Shown here in pieces: positions 53,051 to 62,708 of a stretch of DNA of 64,000 nt (positions within the stretch are counted from its first letter, which is position 1; every line of letters starts with the position of its first letter). The notes below the pieces were generated by a model. The model worked only from the letters and a program-made list of their open reading frames with translations, searched no databases and was not told the DNA's origin. This DNA comes from Nemertoderma westbladi (taxonomy: Eukaryota; Xenacoelomorpha; Nemertodermatida; Nemertodermatidae), in the NCBI GenBank assembly GCA_032718475.1, contig JAUCBJ010008619.1, positions 1 to 64,000 on the forward strand, read 5' to 3'. The position numbers and the translations under genes are program-made.

Positions 53051-53901
53051 CTGAAATTTAATATAATAAAATTTGATCTGAAATTTAATATAATAAAATT
53101 TGATCTGAAATTTAATATAATAAAATTTGATCTGAAATTTAATATAATAAAATTTGATCTGAAATTTAATATAATAAAATTTGATCTGAAATTTAATATA
53201 ATAAAATTTGATCTGAAATTTAATATAATAAAATTTGATCTGAAATTTAATATAATAAAATTTGATCTGAAATTTAACATAATAAAATTTGATCTGAAAT
53301 TTAATATAATAAAATTTGATCTGAAATTTAATATAATAAAATTTGATCTGAAATTTAATATAATAAAATTTGATCTGAAATTTAATATAATAAAATTTGA
53401 TCTGAAATTTAATATAATAAAATTTGATCTGAAATTTAATATAATAAAATTTGATCTGAAATTTAATATAATAAAATTTGATCTGAAATTTAATATAATA
53501 AAATTTGATCTGAAATTTAATATAATAAAATTTGATCTGAAATTTAATATAATAAAATTTGATCTGAAATTTAATATAATAAAATTTGATCTGAAATTTA
53601 ATATAATAAAATTTGATCTGAAATTTAATATAATAAAATTTGATCTGAAATTTAATATAATAAAATTTGATCTGAAATTTAATATAATAAAATTTGATCT
53701 GAAATTTAATATAATAAAATTTGATCTGAAATTTAATATAATAAAATTTGATCTGAAATTTAATATAATAAAATTTGATCTGAAATTTAATATAATAAAA
53801 TTTGATCTGAAATTTAATATAATAAAATTTGATCTGAAATTTAAAATAATAAAATTTGATCTGAAATTTAATATAATAAAATTTGATCTGAAATTTAATA
53901 T
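53051..53901. repeat. 27-bp satellite, about 31.5 copies
   Basis: The unit begins CTGAAATTTAATATAATAAA and is repeated without length change for 851 bp. Only two point variants were noticed (near 53277 and 53843). AAATTT occurs at both ends of a near-palindromic core. Because 27 is a multiple of three and the unit lacks stops in two frames, it gives long ORFs on both strands (9-residue repeats KFNIIKFDL and ILNFRSNFI). These are artefacts of the repeat. Confidence 0.97.
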
Positions 53902-53906
53902 GGCAC

Positions 53907-55490
53907 TACCAAGACTGTTTGTGAGGTACTGGTTGAGAAACACCCGGCAGCAGCACAGGCGGATGCCTTGGTCGCTCAAGGAGTTTTGTTGAGCCCCTCA
54001 ATACCATAGTGTAGTATTCGAAAAGATAGACAGTGGAGTCATCTTTTCCAGCTTACTAGCTATGAGGAGGAAGGCAGCGGGGCCCTCTCCGGGCTTGATG
54101 TCCAAGGTTAGAAATACCTATTAACCAAGTTCAGCACCCACTCGGTAGATCTATGCCATGAGATAGGAAATCTTGCAAAACAAATGGCACAGGAGGTATT
54201 GCACCCAGGAGGTCTATCCCTTCTCTTATCGGTCCGACTAGTGGCTCTAGATAAGTGTCTAGGGGTGAGGCGAATTGGTATTGGGGAAGTGCTTCGATGG
54301 GTAGTTGGTATGACAGTAATGCCGTGTATTGGGGATGACTTACAGGCCATTGGGGGCGCTACACAGCTCTCTATGGGGCAGAAGTCTGGCATAGAATATG
54401 CTATACATAGCATGAGTGATGTGTTTGCCTCCGAGGAATGCTATGTGGTCCTTCAAATAGATGCATCGAACACCTTCAATGCTCTGAACAGCGTGGCCAC
54501 AATCCACAACATCAGCAAAGTTTTCCATCGCTGGAAACCTTTGTTAGAAATTGTTAATCAGAACCTTCCTGCCTCTGACTATTTTCCCTCAAGAAGGCTC
54601 AACTCAGGGTGATCCGGTAGCAATGCCGATGTTTGATACGGGTTTAATGCCACTAATAGAGGAGTTAGAAAGTGCATGTGTTGTCACTCAGAAATGGTTA
54701 GTGGATGACGGGAACGCGGCTGGGACTTTCAAGGAACTCAGGAAGTTCTGGAACATAGTATATAACCGAGGACCATTATATGGGTACCATCCCAACCCCA
54801 CAAAATGTACCCTTACAGTTAAACCTGAAAAGGTAGAACAGGCAAGGGTGGTTTTCCCAGGAACCGACATCATAATCGACGATACAGGAATATAATTTCT
54901 TTGTAGTGTGATCGGCTCTGACTCTTTTAGGGAGGAGTTCATCAAAAAGGAGGTTAATGAATTCGCCGCAGAAGTTGTTTGGCTAGGGAGAATAGCAACC
55001 GTAGATCCGCATTGTGCGTACACTGGGCTGAGTTTCGGTTTGGCATGCAGGTGGTGATTCCTTGCACGCGTTGTACCACAAGCGGCAACCCTCTTCGATA
55101 AACTCGAGCAAACCATAAACAGCTTGCTGTGCAATATAGTCGATAGTGCAATATAGACCCTCCTTAAAACCGGAAGAATGAAAGCTAATTTCCTTACCCA
55201 CGAGGAATGGTGGTCTTGGAATTCCATTGCCATCCGATCTTCAGTCTTAATACGCCAATTCCCGGCGTATTTGTGAACCCTTCAACAGCGCGGACGTCGA
55301 CGACATGCCGGAAGACTTAGAAGCCCAGCGGGTAATTGCGAAAATGATTAAGTGTGAAACTATTGTTACTCTAAAACGGAAAACACACTAAATAACCTGC
55401 CAGTACACCAAAATAAGTTATCCGAACTTGGTACAGAGAAAGGTGTGTCAGCTTGGCTGAATACTAAACTGGTTACCCTACGATATGGAG
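53907..55490 (+). pseudogene. Reverse transcriptase of the IGEVLR family, + strand copy
   Basis: Starts directly after the satellite with VLVEKHPAAAQAD, then SGLDVQG-type sequence, LVALDKCLGVRRIGIGEVLRW, QLSMGQKSGIEYAIHSM, VLQIDASNTFNALN (catalytic Asp), EGSTQGDPVAMPMFD, KWLVDDGNAAGT (the VDD motif), YGYHPNPTKCTL and a C-terminal part to about KGVSAWLNTKLV. It is broken by several stops and frameshifts (for example at 54598 and 54895). The motif order is that of a large, mostly unnamed RT family in invertebrates and fishes as I remember it. The 5' part is missing, cut at the satellite. Confidence 0.75.
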
Positions 55491-57345
55491 TGTTCGGCGC
55501 CACATGAACATAGTGCAGGAAGCGAATTCTCGAAGCTTAACCAGCTGATCGAACAGTGAATGGACTCTGTCATTTACATAATCGCTGCAGCATGATTGGG
55601 ACCCAATAACTGAGCCTAGTACACGATGACCTTCGGTTAGTTGTACGCCAGTGTTAGCAAAAATGGTTTTAGCTTCACTCATGAATCCTTCCTTCACGAT
55701 AAGAAAGGTTTTTATTGCGTTCGGGGAATATCCATATCCAGGTCCATAGGAGCATATTGCATCCCAGTATCCCCAGTAAGGGTTTGTAGTCGGCCAGCTG
55801 CATTTTCGTCATCTGCAAACCATTTTTCCAACAATTTGTCTTCTCCAAATTTTTCCTGATCGAAATCGTGTGCCACTTTACCAACTAGCTTTATTAGTGG
55901 AAGGGTTCCAACACCATACATCGCCAGTGCCAGTGGGTCACCCTGTGTTGATCCTTCTTCTGACAACATAGTCTCATTATCTACGAAGAGTTGTGAGGGA
56001 CTTCTGTATGAGTTGCATAGTGCTGTTGACAGAGCTGGACAGATGACCTGGCAGTTTAGTAACGTTAGTTTGCGATTTAATGCATTAAATGCATTGGTTG
56101 CATCTATTAGAAGGATCCCTTCACATTCTGGGTCCTCGAAGTGATCATAAGTTTATGTATAGCGTATTCTATTCCGCCGATCTGTCCAACGCAACCTTTT
56201 CTAAGTCAGCTCTAATACAGGTCATTATATCCTTCCCACTTATCCTCCGCAGAACCTCCCCAACACCAACAGGGCGTACTCCAGGATCCTTATCTAGTGG
56301 TGCAAGTCGAGATGCATTATATGGTGCTAGTATCTTTGGATCTATATGCTCTGTTGCTATGCGCCTGGTAGTTGCTGCGACGCTCTTTCTTAGGTCAACT
56401 GAGTTCTTTCCAAAGGATGTCAGGAGCCTCCTCCAACTATCTGCATCCAGTCCAGATGGTCCAGCTGAAACCCCTGGTCCTCAGGGCGGCTGAGAGGATA
56501 GTCTCCGACGTAATTCGGTCATAGAGTAGTAGATTGTAGTACGCCTAGATATTTGCATTGTTGTAATTTTTAATTATCATTAATATTATTCTATATTATT
56601 TTTCCCTATCACACAGGCCTAACTAACTAATAATTTGTTTGTTTAATATTGGTAATACTTTAATTATGTACTTGTAACTTTGTGCATATTTCTGTTTGTC
56701 ATTGTGTTTTTATGGGCGCCCCATTTGCCTGGATTAAAGATGAAATAAAATATTAAATAAATAGGTGGCCGGGTGGTATTCCATACTGTTTGGCCAGGAT
56801 GATCCAATGAGGAGTGTTTCCAGTTTACCAGGACTAGGGTGTTTCTCTCGAAGGATTTCTTTGACGGTTTTGTCTACGACTGTATCATTTAGACCAAGTG
56901 GTTTCCCCTTTACCTTTGAGTCTCCCAGTATACTGAGTGCCGCTGCAACACGTCCAGTGCCCATCCTGATGATGAAATCGCGCCTTTGCTGTTCGCCAGG
57001 TTTATTATCTCTAGGTTTTCTTCCCCTGCGATCTTGAAGGGCTCTGCCCTCTTGTAGTAAATCTTCTATTTTACCAGCTTCCCATAGCTCCAACATTCGA
57101 CGCAGTGTTTGACTAATACTCCCAGCGGCCTGTAGAATAAGTTTTTGTAGTACCAATATTGCCAACATAGCCATAGGTTCTTGTGCTGATTTTTCACAGA
57201 AAGATTTGAGGAGGCCGGTAAGTGTGTCTACGAACATCCTCCCTGCTTGCGATCTAGGTACATCAAATAGGAAAGGCTTCCAGTGGACGATTTTATCATA
57301 TACACTTTGTAGACGTGTTATAAATATACTCCCCGGGATTCCATT
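55440..57345 (-). pseudogene. Reverse transcriptase of the IGEVLR family, - strand copy
   Basis: 57237-56734 is an open 167-codon frame (MFVDTLTGLLKSFCEKSAQ, RRMLELWEAGKIEDLLQEGRAL, REKHPSPGKLETL), the helical region before RT. The palm follows in broken frames at 56500-56090. Then come EGSTQGDPLALAMYG and KWFADDENAAG at 55969-55712, and VLGSVIGSQ at 55697-55473. The two copies meet tail to tail at about 55440-55490. Several stops and frameshifts make it inactive. Confidence 0.75.
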
Positions 57346-57790
57346 CTAACTGAAACCGGGATTGCTTGCCTCAAATGGAGGCAGGGTACTATTTATGGCT
57401 GGTTGAAATGGGGCAGTCTTATCAGTTTCTAAAGCCAGTTCCTGAATCTGGGGAATTAGAAAATTCGGTCTCAAATGGGTGTGGGTGGGCTGAGAGATTT
57501 TTCTCGGTATTCTGGTCATTTGGTATCGGATGCATACTGTAGATGGCTTCACTGTGTTTTTTGTTTGCCTTCCTGATCCTAAGCATAGGTCTCCAATTTT
57601 GGTTTTGTGCTTTCTTACCTTACCATCGTTGTTTATTATTATTGTCTTCTCGCATAGATTGCAGTAGATCCTTAGCAGGTGCGTTTCGGTGTCTGATGAA
57701 CTACTGTTAGTGGATTTCGTCGAGGTGTCAGACTTTTTTGTGTTGGTCTGGGTTGGTGGTAAGGTTGGTGTGCGGTTTACTTTGCTTTGT
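57346..57790 (-). pseudogene. Zinc-finger-bearing N-terminal part of the - strand RT element
   Basis: An open frame of about 148 codons. A Ser/Thr-rich start is followed by YCNLCEKTIIINNDGKVRKH...GDLCLGSG, a CxxC-H-C zinc-finger-like motif with the C.GSG ending that I associate with this RT family. A Pro-rich linker follows. Its stop at about 57343 is followed in the same general order by the VHWKPFLFDVPRSQAGRMF region of the RT ORF. It is probably the nucleic-acid-binding start of the same polyprotein. Confidence 0.6.
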
Positions 57791-57901
57791 TAGTAGGTTG
57801 TGTATGGATGTTTGGAGTTTCTTGATTGCACTTCAGCATTGTTGGTTGTCTTGGTCAGTGGATTGCGCTGGTCTAACTAGAGTTGCTTTTTCTATAATTG
57901 A

Positions 57902-58487
57902 TCATGATATTTGTTTGCGGAAGAGTGTAATTACGGAGTCATCAATATTATACTGGCACTGAGGTCTATTGTTTAGAAGCAGATATGCAAAATAGCCAAA
58001 ATAGCATATGTAAGCCCCACAGTGGAAATTGTTATATTGTTGTTTAGGCAGGCGTGGAACCATTTTGATTTCTGTGGGAGTGGTACTGTTGTTCGCGAAT
58101 TGTTTGTTTATCCACCGTTTAAGAATAATTAGTGCCTTTTCATCAGTCCATGCTAGAGAGTCGAAATACCAGATGCATGATTCTGTTGGTGAGTAGACTG
58201 GCATTACCCAGTGGCAACCACTAACGTTAAAGGGGAAAACAAGTTGGTTGTAGGATAAGAAGTCTGTTTTGGGCCAATGGGCTGTGACTTTGAGCTCATT
58301 GGATTCAAAAATATTGAGATAGTGGGGGTTGAAGACTTTTGCCTTACCATCGTAATCGGTGTAAAACCTATTAATTTTGGCCTCTATGATGTTGTCGGTT
58401 AACCATTTGTTACCTTCTAGGGAACTAATGCCATGTGAAGAGATGTGCAAACCATTATAGTTGAAAACATCTACTGATGATGGATTC
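57902..58487 (-). CDS. Ulp1/SENP-like (C48) cysteine protease ORF
   Basis: NKWLTDNIIEAKINRF opens the domain. The catalytic set is visible at H80 (SGCHWVMPV), D97 (WYFDSLAW), Q138 and C144 (QQYNNFHCGAY), with the usual Q-x5-C spacing (numbering from the TTG at 58450; the frame is open back to about 58484). The protein is about 182-195 aa, as long as a bare Ulp1 catalytic domain. It lies on the same strand as, and 110 bp before, the zinc finger and RT. A retroelement polyprotein with an N-terminal protease is therefore likely; Ulp1-like domains are known in NeSL-type LINEs. It could instead be a separate captured gene. All catalytic residues are intact. Confidence 0.8.
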
Positions 58488-58569
58488 TATTTAAAACGCA
58501 TGGAATCGTTCTAAAACGTGTTTAAAATCAACGTTTTAGAACGATTCCATGCGTTTTAAATATAATCCA
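58481..58569. repeat. Long hairpin, 39-bp arms with one mismatch
   Basis: Arms 58481-58519 and 58531-58569 are inverted copies that differ at one base, with an 11-bp spacer. The core is AACGCATGGAATCGTTC. It sits just before the protease ORF on the - strand. Confidence 0.95.
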
Positions 58570-58585
58570 GATTTTTTTCTAAAAA

Positions 58586-58660
58586 ATGTTCTAGAACAAA
58601 AAATATTTGTTCTAGAACATAATTATTTTAAAAAATGAATAGCTAATATGTTCTGGAACA
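58586..58660. repeat. TGTTCTAGAACA palindromes
   Basis: A perfect 15-bp inverted pair (58586-58600 and 58606-58620, ATGTTCTAGAACAAA) is followed by a third, imperfect TGTTCTGGAACA at 58649-58660. The TTCTAGAA core fits a heat-shock-type element and TGTTCT...AGAACA resembles a steroid-receptor half-site pair. Function is not shown. Confidence 0.7.
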
Positions 58661-58689
58661 TTTTCTATACAAATAGTAAAAAGAACTAG

Positions 58690-59565
58690 CTACTACAAAA
58701 TATTTATAGAGGGGAGTAGGATGTCGGAACCAGTGTCGAAATTACTAGCTAAACCTATCTGAAACACTAGCTACCATAAAAAAATTTACCTTACTTAACG
58801 AGGATGCCTCAATTACGTCCATTGACCAAATTGCAGCAAATGAAAATTTATAGAACTCTCCCCATATCAAAATATCAAATCGTTGCAAAAAAATCTTGCC
58901 CCCAGTCACCGCCCCCAGTTAACTCGATGGCATGGCCTTGTAGATAGTACGCCTTGCTGTCACACATTAAATGCTACAATATATCTCGGTAACAATGTAG
59001 TAGAAATAAAAATGTAACATTCAATTTTTAAATATATCATATATCATCAATATTATATTAAATTATTTTCTAGTTATAATTATAGTGTGGTGTGGAAATA
59101 AATAGTGTGGAAATTTTTTTAGAAATAACGCATTTTATTCCCCGAGCGTCAGCCTGTTAATAAAGGGTCGAAAGAATGTTTTTATTGAGAAAAAGTGTCT
59201 ACTTTTATTTCCATGTTATATGTCATTTTATTCTTAAATTTGTAGATTATATTTTGTTGCTTAATCCTTTACTAAAAGATAGAGCGATATAGTGGTTACA
59301 AATAAATAAATTCCACTTATAAATAAATTCTACCGAAAATAATTGATTTTTCTTTTTTCGCAGGGAAAATATGTAAATTCAATGTAATCCTAAGGGAAAC
59401 TTTTTTCCCTAGAGATAAATTAAACCTTTTTCTTCCAATTTAAATTATTTTATCTAAAATCCAATAATTTTTTTTACTAAATGTTAACTGTTATTGGTGT
59501 TTTCAGTGGTTTCATATTAATATAACTTTTGTTGGGCACAGCTTTGCAAGTTCGGCAATGACGTA
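58690..59565. other. AT-rich spacer
   Basis: No gene seen. ACTAGCTA-type motifs recur at about 58685-58770. T-rich and A-rich runs are common. Confidence 0.35.
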
Positions 59566-59955
59566 TTGGAAGTCTAATGCTCTAACCATTCAGCTAGCGG
59601 TTCAGGTAAAAGATAGATCTGGAAATACTATCTGATACATTGTATGTCCTCAATTTACCTCCTTATGGCCTCCCATCTGTCAATAATATCATCTGCTGCT
59701 ACTGTGCTCAACCCTACAGTAGTTGGCCGTCTTTCCACTCGCCTAAATGAAATGGTAGCGTATATTAACCATGAGGAGAGTGGTTAAAGACGGCCAACTA
59801 CTGTAGGGTTTTAGCACAGTGGCAGCATACTATGGTATTGACGGATGGGAGGCCATGAGGAGGTAAATTGCGGACATACAAGGTATCAGATAGTATTTCC
59901 AGGTCTATATTTTACCTGAGCCGCTAGCTTAATGGTTAGAGTGTCAGACTTCCAA
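59566..59955. mobile_element. Head-to-head inverted pair of a tRNA-headed short element
   Basis: Arms 59566-59740 and 59777-59955 are inverted copies of each other with some mismatches and a 36-bp spacer. The outer end of each arm reads, outward to inward in reverse, CCGCTAGCTTAATGGTTAGA...CAGACTTCCAA. This resembles the 5' half of a tRNA with CTTCCAA as anticodon loop (TCC, Gly). It could be two SINEs in opposite orientation or one fold-back element. Confidence 0.75.
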
Positions 59956-59962
59956 CCCGGAT

Positions 59963-60905
59963 GTTAAAGCTTTTGCGGCTAAAATGTCGCCTTTTTACAC
60001 AATGCGCTGGTTACACTAAACCTTAAAAACCCTTAAACTTTTATATTTTATGAACTGATATAAACTCACTCCCTCCAGCGTTTATTCTATAATAGAGTCT
60101 AGATGTATAGAGTCTTATCGTACACTCTTAGAGAAACCCAGCTGCTGAGATTACGAAATCACCAGCCATTGGACAGTATTTCTCTTTGTCTGCCTGCCTC
60201 TGTGTTATTTACCGTCCAATCAGTATACTTTCCTCTCTACGTCACGCCTTAGCCTGAATTACTGGATCCCCTGGTTACCGATGGGTGGCCTGGTTACTGA
60301 TTCCTGATTGGAGTTCTCCCGGATTCCATGGATTCTACGACATTCGATGGTGATTCATGCCTTGTTGACTACTTCAGGCAAGAACATTACTGCAACTCCT
60401 TCCTATTTTATACTGTTTTATGCTGTTATGATATAATTTGTAACCTATTGATTAATGTTCATAGTTTAGTTGAAGAATACTTACGAATAACCATTAGATC
60501 TCTTGGTTTTCATGATTTATTGAGGTAAGCGGAGGGGAATACTATTCACAATTGCCTAGCTCAAATAACAGTGGTTTGTATGAGTTTATGCTGTTTCATA
60601 GTCCCCAACGTACGTGAGTTAAGTTTCTCCTTATATGCGAGTAAAATTGGTGACCGTTGGCAAATTAGCGTGTTTCAGTACTATTGTCAGTAACGGGAGT
60701 GTAAGCGATTAATAATACATTCCTAAAGAATGCAAACATTTGCGCGATCTCATGCCCACCCGTTGTAATTAGTATAAATCATATCTCTGCGTAGTATTTA
60801 AAGCGCAGCACCTAAAAGGAACTGTCGGTATTTAACTGAAAATAAGCATAGTTGTTGGAGATTATATAGTAAAGATCAATTTAATAATAATATAATATAT
60901 ATATA
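59963..60905 (+). repeat. Diverged LTR of the BEL/Pao family, + orientation, 3'-truncated
   Basis: It starts TGTTAAAGCTTTTGCGG, like the - strand start of the 4803-5979 LTR (TGTAACGGCTTTTGCGG). Near 60780-60890 it matches the inner part of that LTR (GAGCGC...CCTAAAGGAACTGT and GAGATTATATA...GATCA) in the same relative order. The middle is poorly conserved. It stops abruptly at the border of unit copy C, before the LTR end. The short ORF 60328-60528 inside has no support. Confidence 0.5.
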
Positions 60906-60917
60906 ATATAATAGAAG

Positions 60918-61210
60918 TAGAGCTATCTACTTTTACACCCATCATTTTCTCGGCCTTCAGGGGAATGGTGCCAATAACCCAGCAGTTTGTAAAACGTTTA
61001 GCATTAAAAATAGCTGACAAGCGCGGGATACGCTATTCCGATTGCGTTTCGTGGACAAGGAGGCAGTTAAGTTTCTCACTGTTGAGATTTTCCCTACTAA
61101 TGTGCCTTCGTGGGAACCGCTCTGCTTCGAGGCGTCCAGTCCACCATGCTATAGTGGAGACCTCAATCGTATTATCAAATGCTGATACCTGTAGTGGTAT
61201 CATGACATAA
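60918..61210 (+). pseudogene. Retroelement C-terminal fragment, copy C
   Basis: Same protein as at 4329-4646 and 34528-34845 (FTPIIFSAFRGMVPITQQF, RRQLSFSLLRFSLLMCLRG). One extra codon (CTA) is inserted before MCLRG. Left part is missing where the LTR at 59963 ends. Confidence 0.45.
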
Positions 61211-61801
61211 ACAGCCCAACTGCCTTAATAAAAGCATCGTTGAATTGCATGGTTGCCCATTGACGGGGTATTTACTGGTACCGAGACAGTCTGGCTTACG
61301 TCTGACAGTTCTTTTTAATACTGGTTTTTGCTTAAACTCGGTTGCTTTGGTGAATTTCTGTATTTTGTTACTGATATACTTTGGTTCAATAAAAATCCTA
61401 TTATACTTCCAAAGGTAGATGGAAAAAAAAGAGGACAAAGTTCTACTTTCTCCAATGTAATTATTTAATTTGGGAAAACTTTTTCACTATTCTCAGTCAT
61501 TTTATGTATTGTATTGTATTGTATTGTATGTATTGTTATGTATTGTATTGCATTTATTGTATTTATTGTATGTATTGTTATGTATTGTATGTATTTCACC
61601 AGCGAGTTTAATGAAGGGTCGAAACATTCAAGTTGCAGTAACACAGATGCTTCTGCTCCTGTCTACGATTATTAAATTAACTTTCATGTTTGGAAAGTTT
61701 TATGAGATACAGATCATTTCAGAAATAGTCACTTCGCAAACTATTACATTATATTGAAGTAGATTAAAACCTTCCACATTGTGCAATAAATGTTATTCTA
61801 T

Positions 61802-62533
61802 CTAAACTACACTTAATGAAACCAACACCAAAACCATCCAAATTAGCGGAATAGCAACCACTGAACTGCTTTTCGTGGTGAAGTCAACCGCTGTTGTTTC
61901 AATGCTTGGCCTGGTTGTAGTTGTTGTTGTTGATAAACCAACTTCCCAGGTGGGTCGGGGACAGACACCAGCACAGCACATCGTCTGACAAGATTCGTAA
62001 GTGATGGATAATCCGAATAGCATATGTTCCCTTAGAGAATTTAACTGAAGAAAAATACGAGCCTGATCGTGATCTACGACACTATCCCCAGAGAGGGCAA
62101 TGTCTTGCCGAAATTTTTCCTCGAGGAGTCGGCAACTCTTTTCATCAAAAGCCACGCAAAACTGTTCTTCCAAGTTACTACTTCCGTTATTAATACATCT
62201 CTCACCAGATAGATCAATCATGATCTCATCACCACTACCTTCATGAAAACCGATACTTCGATATAAAGCTTCACCGCATTCTTCGCAATGATGACGAATT
62301 CCTTTCTCATGCCAAGATGTTGTGAACCCAATGAAGTCAGATACTCCTTGATTGCTGTTTCGCAGATTTTCCAATTTGCCAAGCATCTCTTGTTTTAAAT
62401 CCTTATTAGTAGAAGTAAAATTTACTCTAACTTCGTTATAACATGTTATACTGTAACTAGCGTTAATGTTTACCGCCATGAAAAGAGCACAGATGGACCT
62501 CCTGGTATGACAATAGCCCATTGTTGAATACAT
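61802..62533 (-). CDS. Secreted GPI-anchored-like protein of unknown family, copy C
   Basis: 243 codons from the ATG at 62533. More diverged from A and B than these are from each other: CVAFDEK for CLALDEK, DIALSGDSVVDHDQARIFLQ for the A/B form, STTTTTT stalk, VDFTTK. Ten body cysteines as in copy B; all cysteines of copy A are kept, as are the open frame, the Thr-rich stalk and the hydrophobic tail. Retention of an open frame across this divergence argues for coding function. Confidence 0.65.
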   Translation of the reverse strand: MYSTMGYCHTRRSICALFMAVNINASYSITCYNEVRVNFTSTNKDLKQEMLGKLENLRNSNQGVSDFIGFTTSWHEKGIRHHCEECGEALYRSIGFHEGSGDEIMIDLSGERCINNGSSNLEEQFCVAFDEKSCRLLEEKFRQDIALSGDSVVDHDQARIFLQLNSLREHMLFGLSITYESCQTMCCAGVCPRPTWEVGLSTTTTTTRPSIETTAVDFTTKSSSVVAIPLIWMVLVLVSLSVV

Positions 62534-62708
62534 CAACTAGCTATGATGCTTACATATGATTTATTTGTCAGACAATTATGTATCTGCTATATTATACACT
62601 TTATAACTAATATAACTATCTAGAACTTAATAGATAAATAAAAAGATTACAGTATTGCATACTAATATCTAACAGTTTTATATTATCAATAATTATAATT
62701 TGTTATAA

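Noticed and set aside
53051-53901. CRISPR-like regular repeat
   Set aside because: The units are contiguous with no unique spacers, and the context is eukaryotic.
52985-53992. 335-aa (+) and 345-aa (-) repetitive proteins
   Set aside because: They are translations of a 27-bp satellite whose unit length is a multiple of three; no other coding evidence.
60738-60765. Second, inverted piece of the BEL/Pao LTR (TTTGCGCGATC)
   Set aside because: The match is short, and GATCGCGCAAA is partly self-complementary; orientation conflicts with the rest of the LTR match.
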